Of a stretch of 64,000 nt of DNA, positions 8,560 to 17,393 are shown one piece after another; position 1 is the stretch's first letter; each line of letters opens with the position of its first letter. The DNA lies in assembly GCF_015999245.1 (NCBI RefSeq), contig NZ_JAEAMR010000008.1:1-64000 (forward strand), in the 5' to 3' direction. This DNA is from Streptomyces sp. AV19. GTDB lineage: Bacteria > Actinomycetota > Actinomycetes > Streptomycetales > Streptomycetaceae. The translations under genes and the position numbers were made by a program. Below the pieces are notes generated by a model. It made no database searches and had not been told where the DNA came from. It saw nothing but the letters and a program-made list of their open reading frames with translations.

Positions 8560-8770
8560 GCTGTCTCTCCCCCCACGGATGACTCGATTCGGAAGGTGTC
8601 GATGAGCGAGGGACGATAGCAGCGCGCCGGAGTCGAGCGCGTTGGGTTTTTCGGCTCAAGCCACCTTGCACGGCGGGAAGTTACCCCACCTCGACCCTCG
8701 ACCTCCGCTCCAGCGCGTTCCAGGGCACACAGCGCACCGTGAAGGCCACCCGCAGGAAGGGAGGGGCTCG

Positions 8771-8935
8771 GTGCGGCGATGGACCGGGGATTGGTTCTCG
8801 ATTGTCCGGAGCGGGTGGCGGGCGTTGGTGATGCTCGGTTTCACCAGTGGGTTCGTGCCCGTGGTTCCGGAGGCCGCGTGTCCGTTGTGCGGCGGGGGCG
8901 AGTGGCCGAGGGGGCGCGGTACGGCGCTCAAGTGA
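8771..8935 (+). CDS. Small putative protein, first of a coupled pair
   Basis: GTG at 8771 follows a strong GGGAGGGG site and encodes 54 residues (MRRWTGDWFSIVRSGWRALVMLGFTSG...ACPLCGGGEW). There is a short hydrophobic stretch around residues 17-32 and a CPLC pair near residue 38. The stop codon overlaps the next ATG (TGATG). No family recognised; it may be a remnant. The strand opposite carries only the degraded tail of a glycosyltransferase frame. Confidence 0.3.
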   Translation: MRRWTGDWFSIVRSGWRALVMLGFTSGFVPVVPEAACPLCGGGEWPRGRGTALK

Positions 8936-9114
8936 TGCTCGAGGGGGCGCGCGCATGCTTGTTCGTCAAGCTGCCGGAACGATTCCGCACAGCAGGGGGC
9001 GTGGTGTTCGAAGCTGAGGATCTGACGGAACTGCTGTTGGTGCGTGGCGAGGAGTGGGCCGGGCGTGAGGCCTGCGGGTCGGCGACCGTGCCGGGGCCGT
9101 TGCAGGGGACATAG
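8935..9114 (+). CDS. Small putative protein, second of a coupled pair
   Basis: ATG overlaps the stop codon of the preceding small frame and encodes about 59 residues (MLEGARACLFVKLPERFRTAGGVVFEAEDLTEL...). The first 45 residues have a balanced, protein-like composition. The last part runs over the 3' end of the truncated glycosyltransferase on the other strand and is probably not native. Function unknown. Confidence 0.3.
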   Translation: MLEGARACLFVKLPERFRTAGGVVFEAEDLTELLLVRGEEWAGREACGSATVPGPLQGT

Positions 9115-9707
9115 CGGACGGGGACGCGCGGCACCCCGCCCGGGGCGAGGGCCTCGGCCGACTGCATGCTCGGGGGGCAGGGGTCGATCGTCACCGTGCC
9201 GTGCAGGTCGACCCCGTCGAGGCCGTGGCGGGCGCAGAGCGGTGCCATGACCTCCTGTTCGAGGTCCGCCAGGGCGGCCCGGTACATCAGGTCGGGGCCC
9301 CAGGGGAAGCGTGCGGCGGGGATGCCCAGGACGGCCGCGGCCAGGGGGCCCGCGTACTCGGTCGGTTCGAAGACGACGAGGTCGGGGCGCCAGCGGCGGG
9401 CGTGGGAGACCAGGTCGTCGGCGATCGTGGCGGCGAGTTCGGCGAAGAGGCCCAGGGCCCGCGGGCGGCGGTCCCCCGCGGCCGGGGCCGGCCCGCGGCC
9501 CGGGATGTAGGTGCGGATCCGGGCGAGGGCGTCGACGCCGTCGTGGCCCAGGGCGACGGCCGGCAGTCCGCAGCCGGTGGCCGCGGCGGCCAGGGCCGGG
9601 GTGCCCGCGACCCGCACCTCGTGCCCGGACGCCCGCAGGGCCCAGGCGAGCGGCACCATCGGGTAGTAGTGGGTGGGCCAGGCCCAGGAGGTGAAGAGGA
9701 CCTTCAT
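9075..9707 (-). pseudogene. Truncated activator-dependent glycosyltransferase
   Basis: The ATG at 9707 begins a protein like the EryCIII/DesVII deoxysugar transferases of macrolide clusters: MKVLFTSWAWPTHYYPMVPLAWALRASGHEVRV, then ALAAAATGCGLPAVALG, and later VRYVPCNGPGTV. After about 210 residues the homology ends and the frame runs into meaningless sequence down to 8928. The C-terminal half, which holds the nucleotide-sugar site (the usual GS...HHGG region), is absent, so it is not a working enzyme. Its start codon overlaps the stop of the small gene upstream (ATGA). Confidence 0.75.
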
Positions 9708-9982
9708 CGGCCGCCGGCTCCTTTCGCCAGTCCGGCCAGCTCGCGGGAGGCGGTCATGTCGTCGTCGCCCGGGAGGGGCGGCAGGGTCCCGGCGACGGCG
9801 GCGGTGCCGGCTCCGCCGGGCTCGCGCCGGGCGCGCAGCAGCGCCAGGGTCCGGCCGGCGTACTCGGGGGTGCAGAAGACCCGGAGCGCGAAGACCACGT
9901 CCGAGCGGTGTCCGTCCGGCGGGTCCGACGGGTCGGGAGAACCGGGGTGTTCCGGGGGGACGGGGTTGATCGCCATGCGCAT
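9704..9982 (-). CDS. Small protein coupled to the glycosyltransferase remnant
   Basis: A 92-residue frame starts at an ATG with GGAAAGG 8 bases upstream and ends in a 4-base overlap with the glycosyltransferase start. The middle (SDVVFALRVFCTPEYAGRTLALLRARREPG) looks real; the ends are low complexity. I do not recognise it. Coupling to a sugar transferase suggests it belonged to the same lost natural-product cluster. Confidence 0.4.
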   Translation of the reverse strand: MRMAINPVPPEHPGSPDPSDPPDGHRSDVVFALRVFCTPEYAGRTLALLRARREPGGAGTAAVAGTLPPLPGDDDMTASRELAGLAKGAGGR

Positions 9983-10216
9983 CTGACATGCCTTTCCGGT
10001 GGGCCCGAAGGCGGTGGAGGGCGGGCCGGTGCTCCGTGCGCGGGCCGGTCCGAGGTGCCGCATCGTCGGCACCCCGGCTCGAGAAGCCCTTGAGGGCCGG
10101 TGGGTCGATCCCCCGGCTCCCGTCTCCCTGCCGGGACTTGAGCCCCGCTCGACGTGCCGGTGCGACGTTTCCCGGCGCCGCGACGGGCGGCGGGAACGGG
10201 AGACCGGGAGGTGGTC

Positions 10217-10543
10217 ATGGACAAAAACGCCGATCGCGGGCCGGTGTTCAGGGTGATGCTGAGGATGGACATCGCGCCGGGCCGGGAGCGGGACTTCGAG
10301 AGGACGTGGGAGCGGGTCGCGCGGCGGATCGCGGCGGAACCCGCCAATCTGGGCCAGGCCCTGGCCCGGGACGTGACCGAGTCCGGGGTGTACCACGTCG
10401 TCAGCGACTGGACGGACGAGCCGGCGTTCCGGGAGTTCGAGCGGAGCGAGGCCCACGCCGGCCACCGGCGCCGGCTGCGGCCGTTCCGCCTGTCGGGCCG
10501 GATGTCCGTCACCCGGATCGTGTACGAACTGGGCGGCGGCTGA
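10217..10543 (+). CDS. Antibiotic-biosynthesis-type monooxygenase (ABM fold)
   Basis: A 108-residue protein from ATG 10217 (GGGAGG upstream; an in-frame GTG lies two codons earlier). The pattern FRVMLRMDIAPGRERDFERTWERVAR...QALARDVTESGVYHVVSDWTDEPAFREFERSEAH is a single ferredoxin-like ABM domain. Such cofactor-free enzymes oxidise quinol or anthrone-like polyketide intermediates as dimers. The truncated glycosyltransferase next door fits a relict natural-product cluster. The protein could equally be a general quinol monooxygenase. Confidence 0.75.
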   Translation: MDKNADRGPVFRVMLRMDIAPGRERDFERTWERVARRIAAEPANLGQALARDVTESGVYHVVSDWTDEPAFREFERSEAHAGHRRRLRPFRLSGRMSVTRIVYELGGG

Positions 10544-10553
10544 CGGGTTTTCG

Positions 10554-12074
10554 TCAGGTCCGCGACGCGGCGGCCGTCCGGGCGGAGGGCCCGGCCGGGT
10601 CGTCGGCGAGCCCCCCGGCCACGGCCTCGCGGCGCCAGGCCAGGGCGGCGCCGACGGCCAGGGCCGGTGCCGCGAGGCCCAGGTAGTAGACGGGGGCGGG
10701 CACGACGGCCGTCAGCCGGACCAGTTGGGCGCCGGAGCCGCCGCCGAGCGCGGCGAACAGCCAGAGCAGGCCCAGCGTCTGCGCGAGGAACGGCTCGGGG
10801 AGGATGTGCGCGACGGCCGCCACGCCGACGGCCGCGACGATCAGTTCGCCGCAGGCGTGCAGCAGGTACGTCACCAGGAGCCAGACCGGGGAGACCCGCT
10901 CTCCCCCGGCGGCGAGCGCGGCCGCCAGTGACATCAGCAGGAAGCTGGTGCCCACCAGGAGCAGACCGGCCGCGAATTTCAGAGGCACGGCGGCCGGGCC
11001 CCGCCGGCCGGCGCGGGGCAGGAGCCGGGCGAACAGCGGGGCCAGCAGCAGGATGTAGAGCGGGGTCGCGGCCTGGAGCCAGCTGACCGGTGCGGTGAAG
11101 CCGAGGATCCGGCGGTCGGTGGAGTCCCGGGCGAAGAGGGTCAGGGCGGATCCGTTCTGGGCGACCAGCAGCCAGAACAGGGCCGATCCGAGGAAGATCC
11201 ACAGAGCGGTGCGCAGCCGCCGCCGGTCGGCGGCGGTCAGCCGGGGGTTGCGGTACAGCGTCAGGTAACCGGCCACCGGCAGGACCGCGGTGAGCAGCCC
11301 CACCAGCCTGATGGCGACGGAGGGGGTCAGGGCCCCGGTCACGATCCCGCCCGCCGCCGATGCGGCCAGGAGCACGGCCGCGAGCGCGGTCCCGCGCAGG
11401 GCTCTGCGGACGGCGGCGGGGGCGGCCGGGCGGCCCGGGCGGTCGCCCGTGCCGTCGAAGTGCCGCCCGCCGAGGGCGGTCCGCACGGCGCCCAGCGTCA
11501 TCGCGAGGCCGGTCAGGGCGAATCCCAGGTGCCAGTCGACGCGTTCGCCGAGGAAGCCGGTGGCCAGCGGCGACAGCAGGGCGCTGAGCTGGATCCCGAC
11601 GTAGATGAGGGAGATCCCCGCCTCCAGCCGGCCGCGGTCCCTCCCGGACATCTGGCCCAACAGGGCCTGGAAACCGGGCTTGTAGAGGCCCGTGCCGATC
11701 GCGAGCAGGATCAGCCCCGGCGCGGTAGGCCAGGCGGCGGGCACCGCCAGCGCGGCGTAGCCCGCGGCGACGGTCGCGGAGCCGAGGAGCAGCGTGCGAC
11801 GGGAGCCGAGGAGGCGGTCGGCCACCAGGCCGCCGGGCAGGCAGAGCATGAAGGAGAGGCCGACCCAGGAACCGAACAGCGCGGCGGCGTCGGGTTCGGC
11901 CATGCCCAGACCGCCCTCGTCGCGCGGGGCCGCCGCGTACAGCATGAGGATCGCCTGCGTGCCGTAGAAACCGAAGCGTTCGAGCAGGTCGCTGACGAAG
12001 AGGGCCCGGAACCACGCGGGCCGGGCCCCCGGGCGCGGGCCGTCGGTGCCGGAGGTGCGGGGGAAGGTGCCCAT
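10554..12074 (-). CDS. POT-family proton-dependent peptide transporter
   Basis: A 506-residue polytopic membrane protein. The N-terminal ExxERFxYYG signature of the POT/PTR2 family appears as LLERFGFYGTQAILMLY near residues 31-47. A second family mark, GTGLYKPGFQALLGQM, sits in the fifth helix region. Hydrophobicity predicts at least 12 membrane helices. POT proteins bring di- and tripeptides, or related compounds, into the cell with protons. It is convergent with the ABM gene, the stop codons lying 10 bases apart. The substrate is unknown. Confidence 0.85.
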   Translation of the reverse strand: MGTFPRTSGTDGPRPGARPAWFRALFVSDLLERFGFYGTQAILMLYAAAPRDEGGLGMAEPDAAALFGSWVGLSFMLCLPGGLVADRLLGSRRTLLLGSATVAAGYAALAVPAAWPTAPGLILLAIGTGLYKPGFQALLGQMSGRDRGRLEAGISLIYVGIQLSALLSPLATGFLGERVDWHLGFALTGLAMTLGAVRTALGGRHFDGTGDRPGRPAAPAAVRRALRGTALAAVLLAASAAGGIVTGALTPSVAIRLVGLLTAVLPVAGYLTLYRNPRLTAADRRRLRTALWIFLGSALFWLLVAQNGSALTLFARDSTDRRILGFTAPVSWLQAATPLYILLLAPLFARLLPRAGRRGPAAVPLKFAAGLLLVGTSFLLMSLAAALAAGGERVSPVWLLVTYLLHACGELIVAAVGVAAVAHILPEPFLAQTLGLLWLFAALGGGSGAQLVRLTAVVPAPVYYLGLAAPALAVGAALAWRREAVAGGLADDPAGPSARTAAASRT

Positions 12075-12231
12075 GGCCGTTCTCCATGCCGCCGGGTTCG
12101 GGTGCCGGGTGTCGTCACCCGTGGTCCGAGGGTGGGGAGGGGGCGTGGAGTCCGGCTGGAGGAGGGCTCGACCCGGGGGTGGCGGCGGCCGGACGGCCCG
12201 TGGGCCGGGCCGTCCGGTGTGCGCGCCGGCG

Positions 12232-13293
12232 CTACGGCACGCGGGGGCGCGGGATCACGGGTTCGGCGGTCCGTCGCAGCTCGACCGTCCGGGCCGGTAC
12301 GGGGATGCGGATGCCCTCCGCGGCGTACCGCTGGTGGAGGCGTTTGATGAACTCGTGCTTGATGCGGTACTTGTCGCTGAACTCGCCGACGCCGAGGATG
12401 ACGCTGAAGCCGATGCGGTGGTCCCCGAAGGTGTGGAAGCGGACGGCCGGTTCGTGCTCGGGGTCGGCGCCGCCCACGGTGCGCATGACGTCCTCGGCGA
12501 CCTCGACGGTGACGCGTTCGACGTGCTCCAGGTCGCTGTCGTAGGCCACGCCGGCCTGGACGGTGACGGACAGCTTCTGCTCGGGGCGGTTGAAATTGGT
12601 CATGTTGGTGCCGGCGAGCTTGGCGTTGGGGATGATGACCAGGTTGTTGGAGAGCTCCTCGACGACCGTGTTGCGCCAGTTGATGTCGACGACGTAGCCC
12701 TCCTCGCCGCTGCTGAGGCGTATGTAGTCGCCGGGCTGGACGGTCTTCGAGACGAGGATGTGGACGCCGGCGAAGAGGTTGGCGAGGGTGTCCTTGAGGG
12801 CGAGGGCGATCGCGAGGCCGCCCACGCCGAGGGCGGTGAGCAGCGGGGCGATGGAGATGCCGAGGCTTTCCAGGATGACGAGGAAGCCGATCGCCAGGAC
12901 CATGACGCGGGTGATGTTGACGAATATCGTGGCCGATCCGGCGACGCCGGAGCGGGACTGGGCGACGCTGCGCACCAGGCCGCCGGCGACGCGGGCGGCG
13001 GCGAAGGACACGGTCGCCATGACGCCGGCCGTCAGGATCTGGTTGACGGTGTGTCCGACGGCGCGGTTCAGCGGGAGGGCGGCGGCGGCCGCCGCGATGC
13101 CGGCCGCGACGGCGGCCCAGGGGGCGACGGTGCGCAGGACGTCGACGATGACGTCGTCCCCGCTCCACTTGGTCCTGCGGGCCCGTTCGCCGAGCCAGCG
13201 GAGCACCACCCGCAGCACGAGGGCCGCGGCCAGGCCGGCGGCCACCGCGATGCCGGCGCTGATGACGTCGTGCAGTGCCAGGTCCCGGCTCAT
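12232..13293 (-). CDS. Small-conductance mechanosensitive channel (MscS family)
   Basis: The ATG at 13293 follows GGAGGGGGG and gives 353 residues; longer starts extend into non-coding sequence. There are four predicted membrane helices. The pore-lining TM3 segment is Ala/Gly-rich (LLTALGVGGLAIALALKDTLANLFAG), followed by the beta domain (VQPGDYIRLSSGEEGYVVDINWRNTVV) and the soluble alpha/beta C-terminal domain. MscS channels open under membrane tension to release solutes on osmotic downshock. No operon partner is evident. Confidence 0.9.
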   Translation of the reverse strand: MSRDLALHDVISAGIAVAAGLAAALVLRVVLRWLGERARRTKWSGDDVIVDVLRTVAPWAAVAAGIAAAAAALPLNRAVGHTVNQILTAGVMATVSFAAARVAGGLVRSVAQSRSGVAGSATIFVNITRVMVLAIGFLVILESLGISIAPLLTALGVGGLAIALALKDTLANLFAGVHILVSKTVQPGDYIRLSSGEEGYVVDINWRNTVVEELSNNLVIIPNAKLAGTNMTNFNRPEQKLSVTVQAGVAYDSDLEHVERVTVEVAEDVMRTVGGADPEHEPAVRFHTFGDHRIGFSVILGVGEFSDKYRIKHEFIKRLHQRYAAEGIRIPVPARTVELRRTAEPVIPRPRVP

Positions 13294-13610
13294 CGGTGTC
13301 CCCCCTCCGTTCCGGAGAACGGGGCGGCGGCGCCTTCGGCCGCCGGAAGCCCGGAGTAATGGTTCGTCACGTGTACCTGCCTGCCTGTCCCGTGGGATCA
13401 CGATCGCGCCGGGCATCGATCCGCCCGGCGCGCGAAGTCATCCTGCACCACGCACGGTGCGCCCTCGCACCGCCGGGTGCCCTTGTGCGCGGGGGATGTG
13501 GCGGCTTGTCAGGTTTGTACGGCTTCAGCGGGCGGGCACCGATGGTCCGTTCCCGGCCATCGCACCACCTGTCGGCCCGTCGTGGCAGGTGACCGGCCTA
13601 GTCTCGGGTC

Positions 13611-14804
13611 ATGACCAGACTCCTGCGTACGACGGCAGCCGCCGCTCTCGCCCTCTGTGCCGCGTTCGCCGCACCCGGCGCCGCGCTGGCCTCGCCCCAC
13701 GCCGCTCCCGGAACCCGGGTCCGGGCCGCCGCCGCGGCCGAAAGCGCCCAACTGCCGCGCGCCACCGGCCCGTACGCCGTCGGCCGCACCTCGCTGCACC
13801 TGACCGACCACGGCCGCAAGGACCCGTGGGTGCCGGAGGCCGGTGACCGCGAGCTGATGGTCGACGTCTTCTACCCGGCCCGCCGCGGCACCGGCACGCC
13901 CGCCCCGTACGCCACCACCGAGGAGATACGCCAACTGCTCGCCTCCCAGGGGCTGGAGAGCGTCCCGCCCGAGGCGATGAGCCGGACGCGGATCGACAGC
14001 CGCGTCGGCGCGCGGCCGGCCGGCGGCCGTCATCCGCTGGTGGTCCTCTCCCCCGGCTTCACCGTCGCCCGGTACACGCTGACGGCCCTCGCCGAGGAGC
14101 TCACCAGCCGCGGCTACGTCGTCGCGGCCGTCGACCACGCCTACGAGGCCGTGGGGGCCGCCTTCGGCGACCGCGTCCTGCCGTGCGCGGCCTGCGAGAA
14201 GGCGAAGACGCCCGAGGCCTTCCATAATCTCGTGACGGGGCGCGCGAAGGACGTGTCCTTCGTGCTGGACCGGCTGACCGGTCCCCGCGCGGCCTGGCCG
14301 TACGCGCGGATGATCGACGAGAAGCGGATCGGGATGGCCGGCCACTCCATCGGCGGTGCGGGCGCGGCGGCGGCGATGGCCGCCGACGGCCGGGTCCGGG
14401 CCGGTGTCAACATGGACGGCGCCTTCCAGGGGGCCGTTCCGGCCGGCGGCATCGGCGGGCGTCCCTTCATGATGCTCGGCACGGACGACGCGATGCACCG
14501 GCCCGGCGGCCAGGACACGTCCTGGGACGAGACATGGCCCCGCCTGGGCGGCTGGAAGCGGTGGCTGACGGTCGACCGGGCGGACCACTTCACGTTCACC
14601 GACGTCCCGGTCTTCGCCGAACAGGTCCTCCCGCCGTCGTTCCCCAGGCCCGAGCTGTCGGCCGACCGTTCGGTGGCGATCACCCGCGCGTACACGGCCG
14701 CCTTCTTCGACCGGCACCTGAAGCACCTGCCGCAACCGCTCCTCGACGGCCCCTCGCCGGCCAACCCCGAGGTGCGCTTCAACAACCCGCTCAACACCCC
14801 GTGA
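13611..14804 (+). CDS. Secreted alpha/beta-hydrolase (PAF-acetylhydrolase / cutinase-like)
   Basis: 397 residues with a signal peptide (MTRLLRTTAAAALALCAAFAAPGAALA). The nucleophile elbow GHSIGG follows MIDEKRIGMA, an Asp-containing strand is near FMMLGTDDA, and a His candidate is in VDRADHFTF. The order and length match the bacterial platelet-activating-factor acetylhydrolase / polyester hydrolase group, which cleaves short acyl esters outside the cell. Two cysteines in LPCAACEK could form a local disulphide. Its 3' end overlaps that of the convergent GNAT gene by 14 bases. Confidence 0.85.
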   Translation: MTRLLRTTAAAALALCAAFAAPGAALASPHAAPGTRVRAAAAAESAQLPRATGPYAVGRTSLHLTDHGRKDPWVPEAGDRELMVDVFYPARRGTGTPAPYATTEEIRQLLASQGLESVPPEAMSRTRIDSRVGARPAGGRHPLVVLSPGFTVARYTLTALAEELTSRGYVVAAVDHAYEAVGAAFGDRVLPCAACEKAKTPEAFHNLVTGRAKDVSFVLDRLTGPRAAWPYARMIDEKRIGMAGHSIGGAGAAAAMAADGRVRAGVNMDGAFQGAVPAGGIGGRPFMMLGTDDAMHRPGGQDTSWDETWPRLGGWKRWLTVDRADHFTFTDVPVFAEQVLPPSFPRPELSADRSVAITRAYTAAFFDRHLKHLPQPLLDGPSPANPEVRFNNPLNTP

Positions 14805-15762
14805 GCGGCCCGGCGTAGGTGACGAACCGGACGCCCGGCCGGAAGCCGGCCCACCGGTACAGCCCCGGCGCCCCGGTCGGGCTCTCGGTGTCCACGACCA
14901 GTTCCGCCCGGTCGTAGCCGAGCCGCCGGGCCTCGTGGAGGGTGTGGGCCAGCAGGGCGCGGGCGGCGCCCCGCCCGCGGTGGGCGGGGCGGGTGCCGAG
15001 GAAGGCCAGGGTGCACGCCCTGACTCCGGTGGCGGCCGCGTCGGCGGCGTACTCGTCCGTGAGGAGGTACGCCGCCACACGGCCGTCGGGTTCGAGCAGG
15101 AGCGCCGAGAGCTCCGGCCGGAAGGAGTGGCCCGCCGGGCCCCAGGCCCGCCAGTCCTCGGGGTCGGCCCCGGTGAAGTCCCAGTGGTCGGTGAACGCGT
15201 CGTTGTGCGCGAGGCGGGTCGCCTCCTCGTACGCCGCGGTGTAGGGCACAAGGCGCAGCCCGGCGGGGACGGCGGCGCGGGGAACGCCGCCGGGGCGGAG
15301 GTCGTGGGTCATGCCGGCCCAGTGGCGGCAGGGGGTGAACCCGGTGCGCCGGGCCAGTGCCGCCAGGCCGGTGTTGGTGGCGACCCCGGACAGGAGCAGT
15401 TCCCCGGGGGCGTCGAAGCCGCGCTCCGCGTGCACGGCGCGGGCGCGTTCGCGCATCCAGCGGATCAGTTCGCCGCCGACGCCGTGGCCCCGCCGGGCCG
15501 GGTCGACTTCGGCCGCGGCCTCGAAGCGCACGACGTCCCGCACGCGCTCGGGCGCGTACAGCGTGGCGAAGCCCACCAGTTGTGCGCCCTGCCACGCGCC
15601 GACGGCATCGGTGGCCAGGTCGAGCTTGGGGTCGGTGAGCTCCGAGCGGATGTCGGTCTCGTCGAAGTGCATGCCCGAGCGGTCGGCGCGTTCGGCGGCG
15701 GCGCGCAGGGCCGTCAGGGCGGGGACGTCCGACAGGGTCAGGGCGCGCAGGGCGATATCCAT
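14791..15762 (-). CDS. Tandem GNAT acetyltransferase
   Basis: 323 residues with two GNAT domains. The first has its acetyl-CoA loop at about residues 88-96 (DPARRGHGVGG), and the second at about 242-252 (RPAHRGRGAARAL), followed by the usual ...GLYRWAGF end. Two-domain GNATs of this length include mycothiol synthase MshD and antibiotic or peptide N-acetyltransferases. The N-terminal domain keeps a well-formed CoA loop, so both may bind. The substrate is unknown, and no mycothiol genes are beside it. Confidence 0.82.
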   Translation of the reverse strand: MDIALRALTLSDVPALTALRAAAERADRSGMHFDETDIRSELTDPKLDLATDAVGAWQGAQLVGFATLYAPERVRDVVRFEAAAEVDPARRGHGVGGELIRWMRERARAVHAERGFDAPGELLLSGVATNTGLAALARRTGFTPCRHWAGMTHDLRPGGVPRAAVPAGLRLVPYTAAYEEATRLAHNDAFTDHWDFTGADPEDWRAWGPAGHSFRPELSALLLEPDGRVAAYLLTDEYAADAAATGVRACTLAFLGTRPAHRGRGAARALLAHTLHEARRLGYDRAELVVDTESPTGAPGLYRWAGFRPGVRFVTYAGPLTGC

Positions 15763-15811
15763 ACTGAAGGGTACGAAATGGTCGGCGCGGGTGGGACACC
15801 GGGGTCCCCGT

Positions 15812-17065
15812 TCACCACTCCACGAGCAGCCGCGCCGGGGCGATGACGTTGATCCCCGGTTCGTACACCCGTGGCTGGTCGGGGACCAGGCGCAGGCCGG
15901 GGCGGTGGCGCAGGAGGGTCATGGCCGCCGTGCGGACGGCGGTGCGGGCGAGGGTGGCGCCGAGGCAGTAGTGCAGGCCGTGGGAGAAGTGCAGGCTGGC
16001 GCCGAGGCGGGGGCGGGCCGGGTCGTGGTCGTCGGGGCGCTCGAAGCGCCGCTCGTCGCGGTCGGCGGAGGCGATCATGGCCCACAGGGCGGCGCCCGCC
16101 GGGATGCGGACGCCGCCCAGTTCCGTTTCGGCGGCGGCCGTGCGGAACACACCGAGGGCGGGCCCGGAGCGGCGCAGGCTCTCGGCGAAGTACCCGTCGA
16201 ACAGGGCGGGTTCCGCCAGCAGCGCGTCGCGGCGGCGGGGGTCCTCCAGCAGTTCGCGGCACAGGACGGTCAGGGCGTAGCCGGTCGGGCCGATGCCGGC
16301 GGTGACGATGTCGAAGCTGATGAGGCTGATCAGTTCGCGCTCGGTATAGGCGCCCTGGGCGGCGAGGTGGCTGATGAGGTCGTCCCCGGGCCGGTGGCCG
16401 CGCTCCCGTATGAGGGCGGCCAGGTACGCCTCCCACTCCTGGACGTCGCGGGCGTAGGCGAGTTGGCGGTCGGGCGGCGGGCTGCCGAAGAAGAACTCGC
16501 TGACGGCGCGGTGGTAGCGCAGGACGCGGTCGTGGTCGTCGTCGGGGAATCCCGCCAGGGCCATGACGAGGGCTACGGCCATCGGCCGCGCGTAGTCGGC
16601 GACGAGGTCGGCCGGGGGCGCGCCGGGGAGCCGGGCGGCGCAGTGGTCGGCCATGTCCCGTATCCGGGGTTCGAGGCGGGCGACGCCCTGGGCGGAAAGG
16701 CAGGGGGTGACGGGTTTGCGCAGGCGGTCGTGGGTGGGGCGGCCGTCGAATCCCATGTTGGGCGCGGTGAACGTGGCGGTGGCGGCGAGGAGTTCGCTCA
16801 CGTCGGGCGGGTAGGCGCCGAGGATGACGGAGCGGGTGGAGGCGGGGAAGAGCTCGGCGTCCTTGAGGATCCTGAGCACGTCCTCGTAGCGGGTGACGAT
16901 CCAGACGTTGAGCTCCTCGCTGAAGAACACCGGTGCGCCGTCGCGGAGTTCCCTGAGCAGGGTGTGCAGTCCGGCAGAGGACGGTGCGAGGAAGGCCGCG
17001 GACACCGCGGCGGACGACAGGGCCGGGCAGTGGGTTCCCTCGTGGTGGTCGGTCCGGTCGGGCAT
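15812..17065 (-). CDS. Cytochrome P450, first of the PKS locus
   Basis: 417 residues from the ATG at 17065. The haem-binding loop FSHGLHYCLG places the axial Cys at residue 367, and the K-helix ESLRR is at 295-299. The I-helix reads AGIGPT (256-261) where most P450s have AGxD/E-T-T: the acidic residue is replaced by Gly and the first Thr by Pro. That may change oxygen activation. It lies downstream of the MFS and carbonic anhydrase genes on the same strand with a 328-base gap, so it probably has its own promoter. It is a candidate tailoring oxidase for the product of the nearby PKS. Confidence 0.88.
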   Translation of the reverse strand: MPDRTDHHEGTHCPALSSAAVSAAFLAPSSAGLHTLLRELRDGAPVFFSEELNVWIVTRYEDVLRILKDAELFPASTRSVILGAYPPDVSELLAATATFTAPNMGFDGRPTHDRLRKPVTPCLSAQGVARLEPRIRDMADHCAARLPGAPPADLVADYARPMAVALVMALAGFPDDDHDRVLRYHRAVSEFFFGSPPPDRQLAYARDVQEWEAYLAALIRERGHRPGDDLISHLAAQGAYTERELISLISFDIVTAGIGPTGYALTVLCRELLEDPRRRDALLAEPALFDGYFAESLRRSGPALGVFRTAAAETELGGVRIPAGAALWAMIASADRDERRFERPDDHDPARPRLGASLHFSHGLHYCLGATLARTAVRTAAMTLLRHRPGLRLVPDQPRVYEPGINVIAPARLLVEW

Positions 17066-17393
17066 GGTGCGGCCTTCTCCCGTTCGTGTGCTTCCCCCGT
17101 GACGAGGCGTCGCGGCAAGGCCGTTGACGCCTCCGGCCGCCGAGTCTCGCACCGGCCCGGGGCCGGGGAAGGGCGGGGACGGTCCGTGGCCGTGGCCGGG
17201 GGAACCGTTTTGGTGCGGACGGGTGCGGGGCACGGGCCACGGGAGGGGCGGGCCGTCCCGTCCGCCGGGCACGGCGTCGGCCGCGCGCCCCCTGCCGTCG
17301 GGGGCGCTCCGTCCTCGTGCGCAGGACCGATGGGGGGCGGGTGCGGGACGGCCGGTTACGGCGTCGTCCGTAGCCGGCCGGATCGTTCCCGTC
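17066..17393. other. Intergenic region between MFS and P450 genes
   Basis: About 330 bases of very GC-rich sequence with no convincing coding frame. It must carry the end of the MFS transcript and probably the P450 promoter. A GGCCCGGGGCCGG-like self-complementary stretch is near 17153-17166. No clear operator is seen. Confidence 0.4.

Noticed and set aside
13294..13610. A small gene between the MscS and esterase genes
   Set aside because: No frame has a ribosome site or protein-like composition; it is best read as a divergent promoter region.
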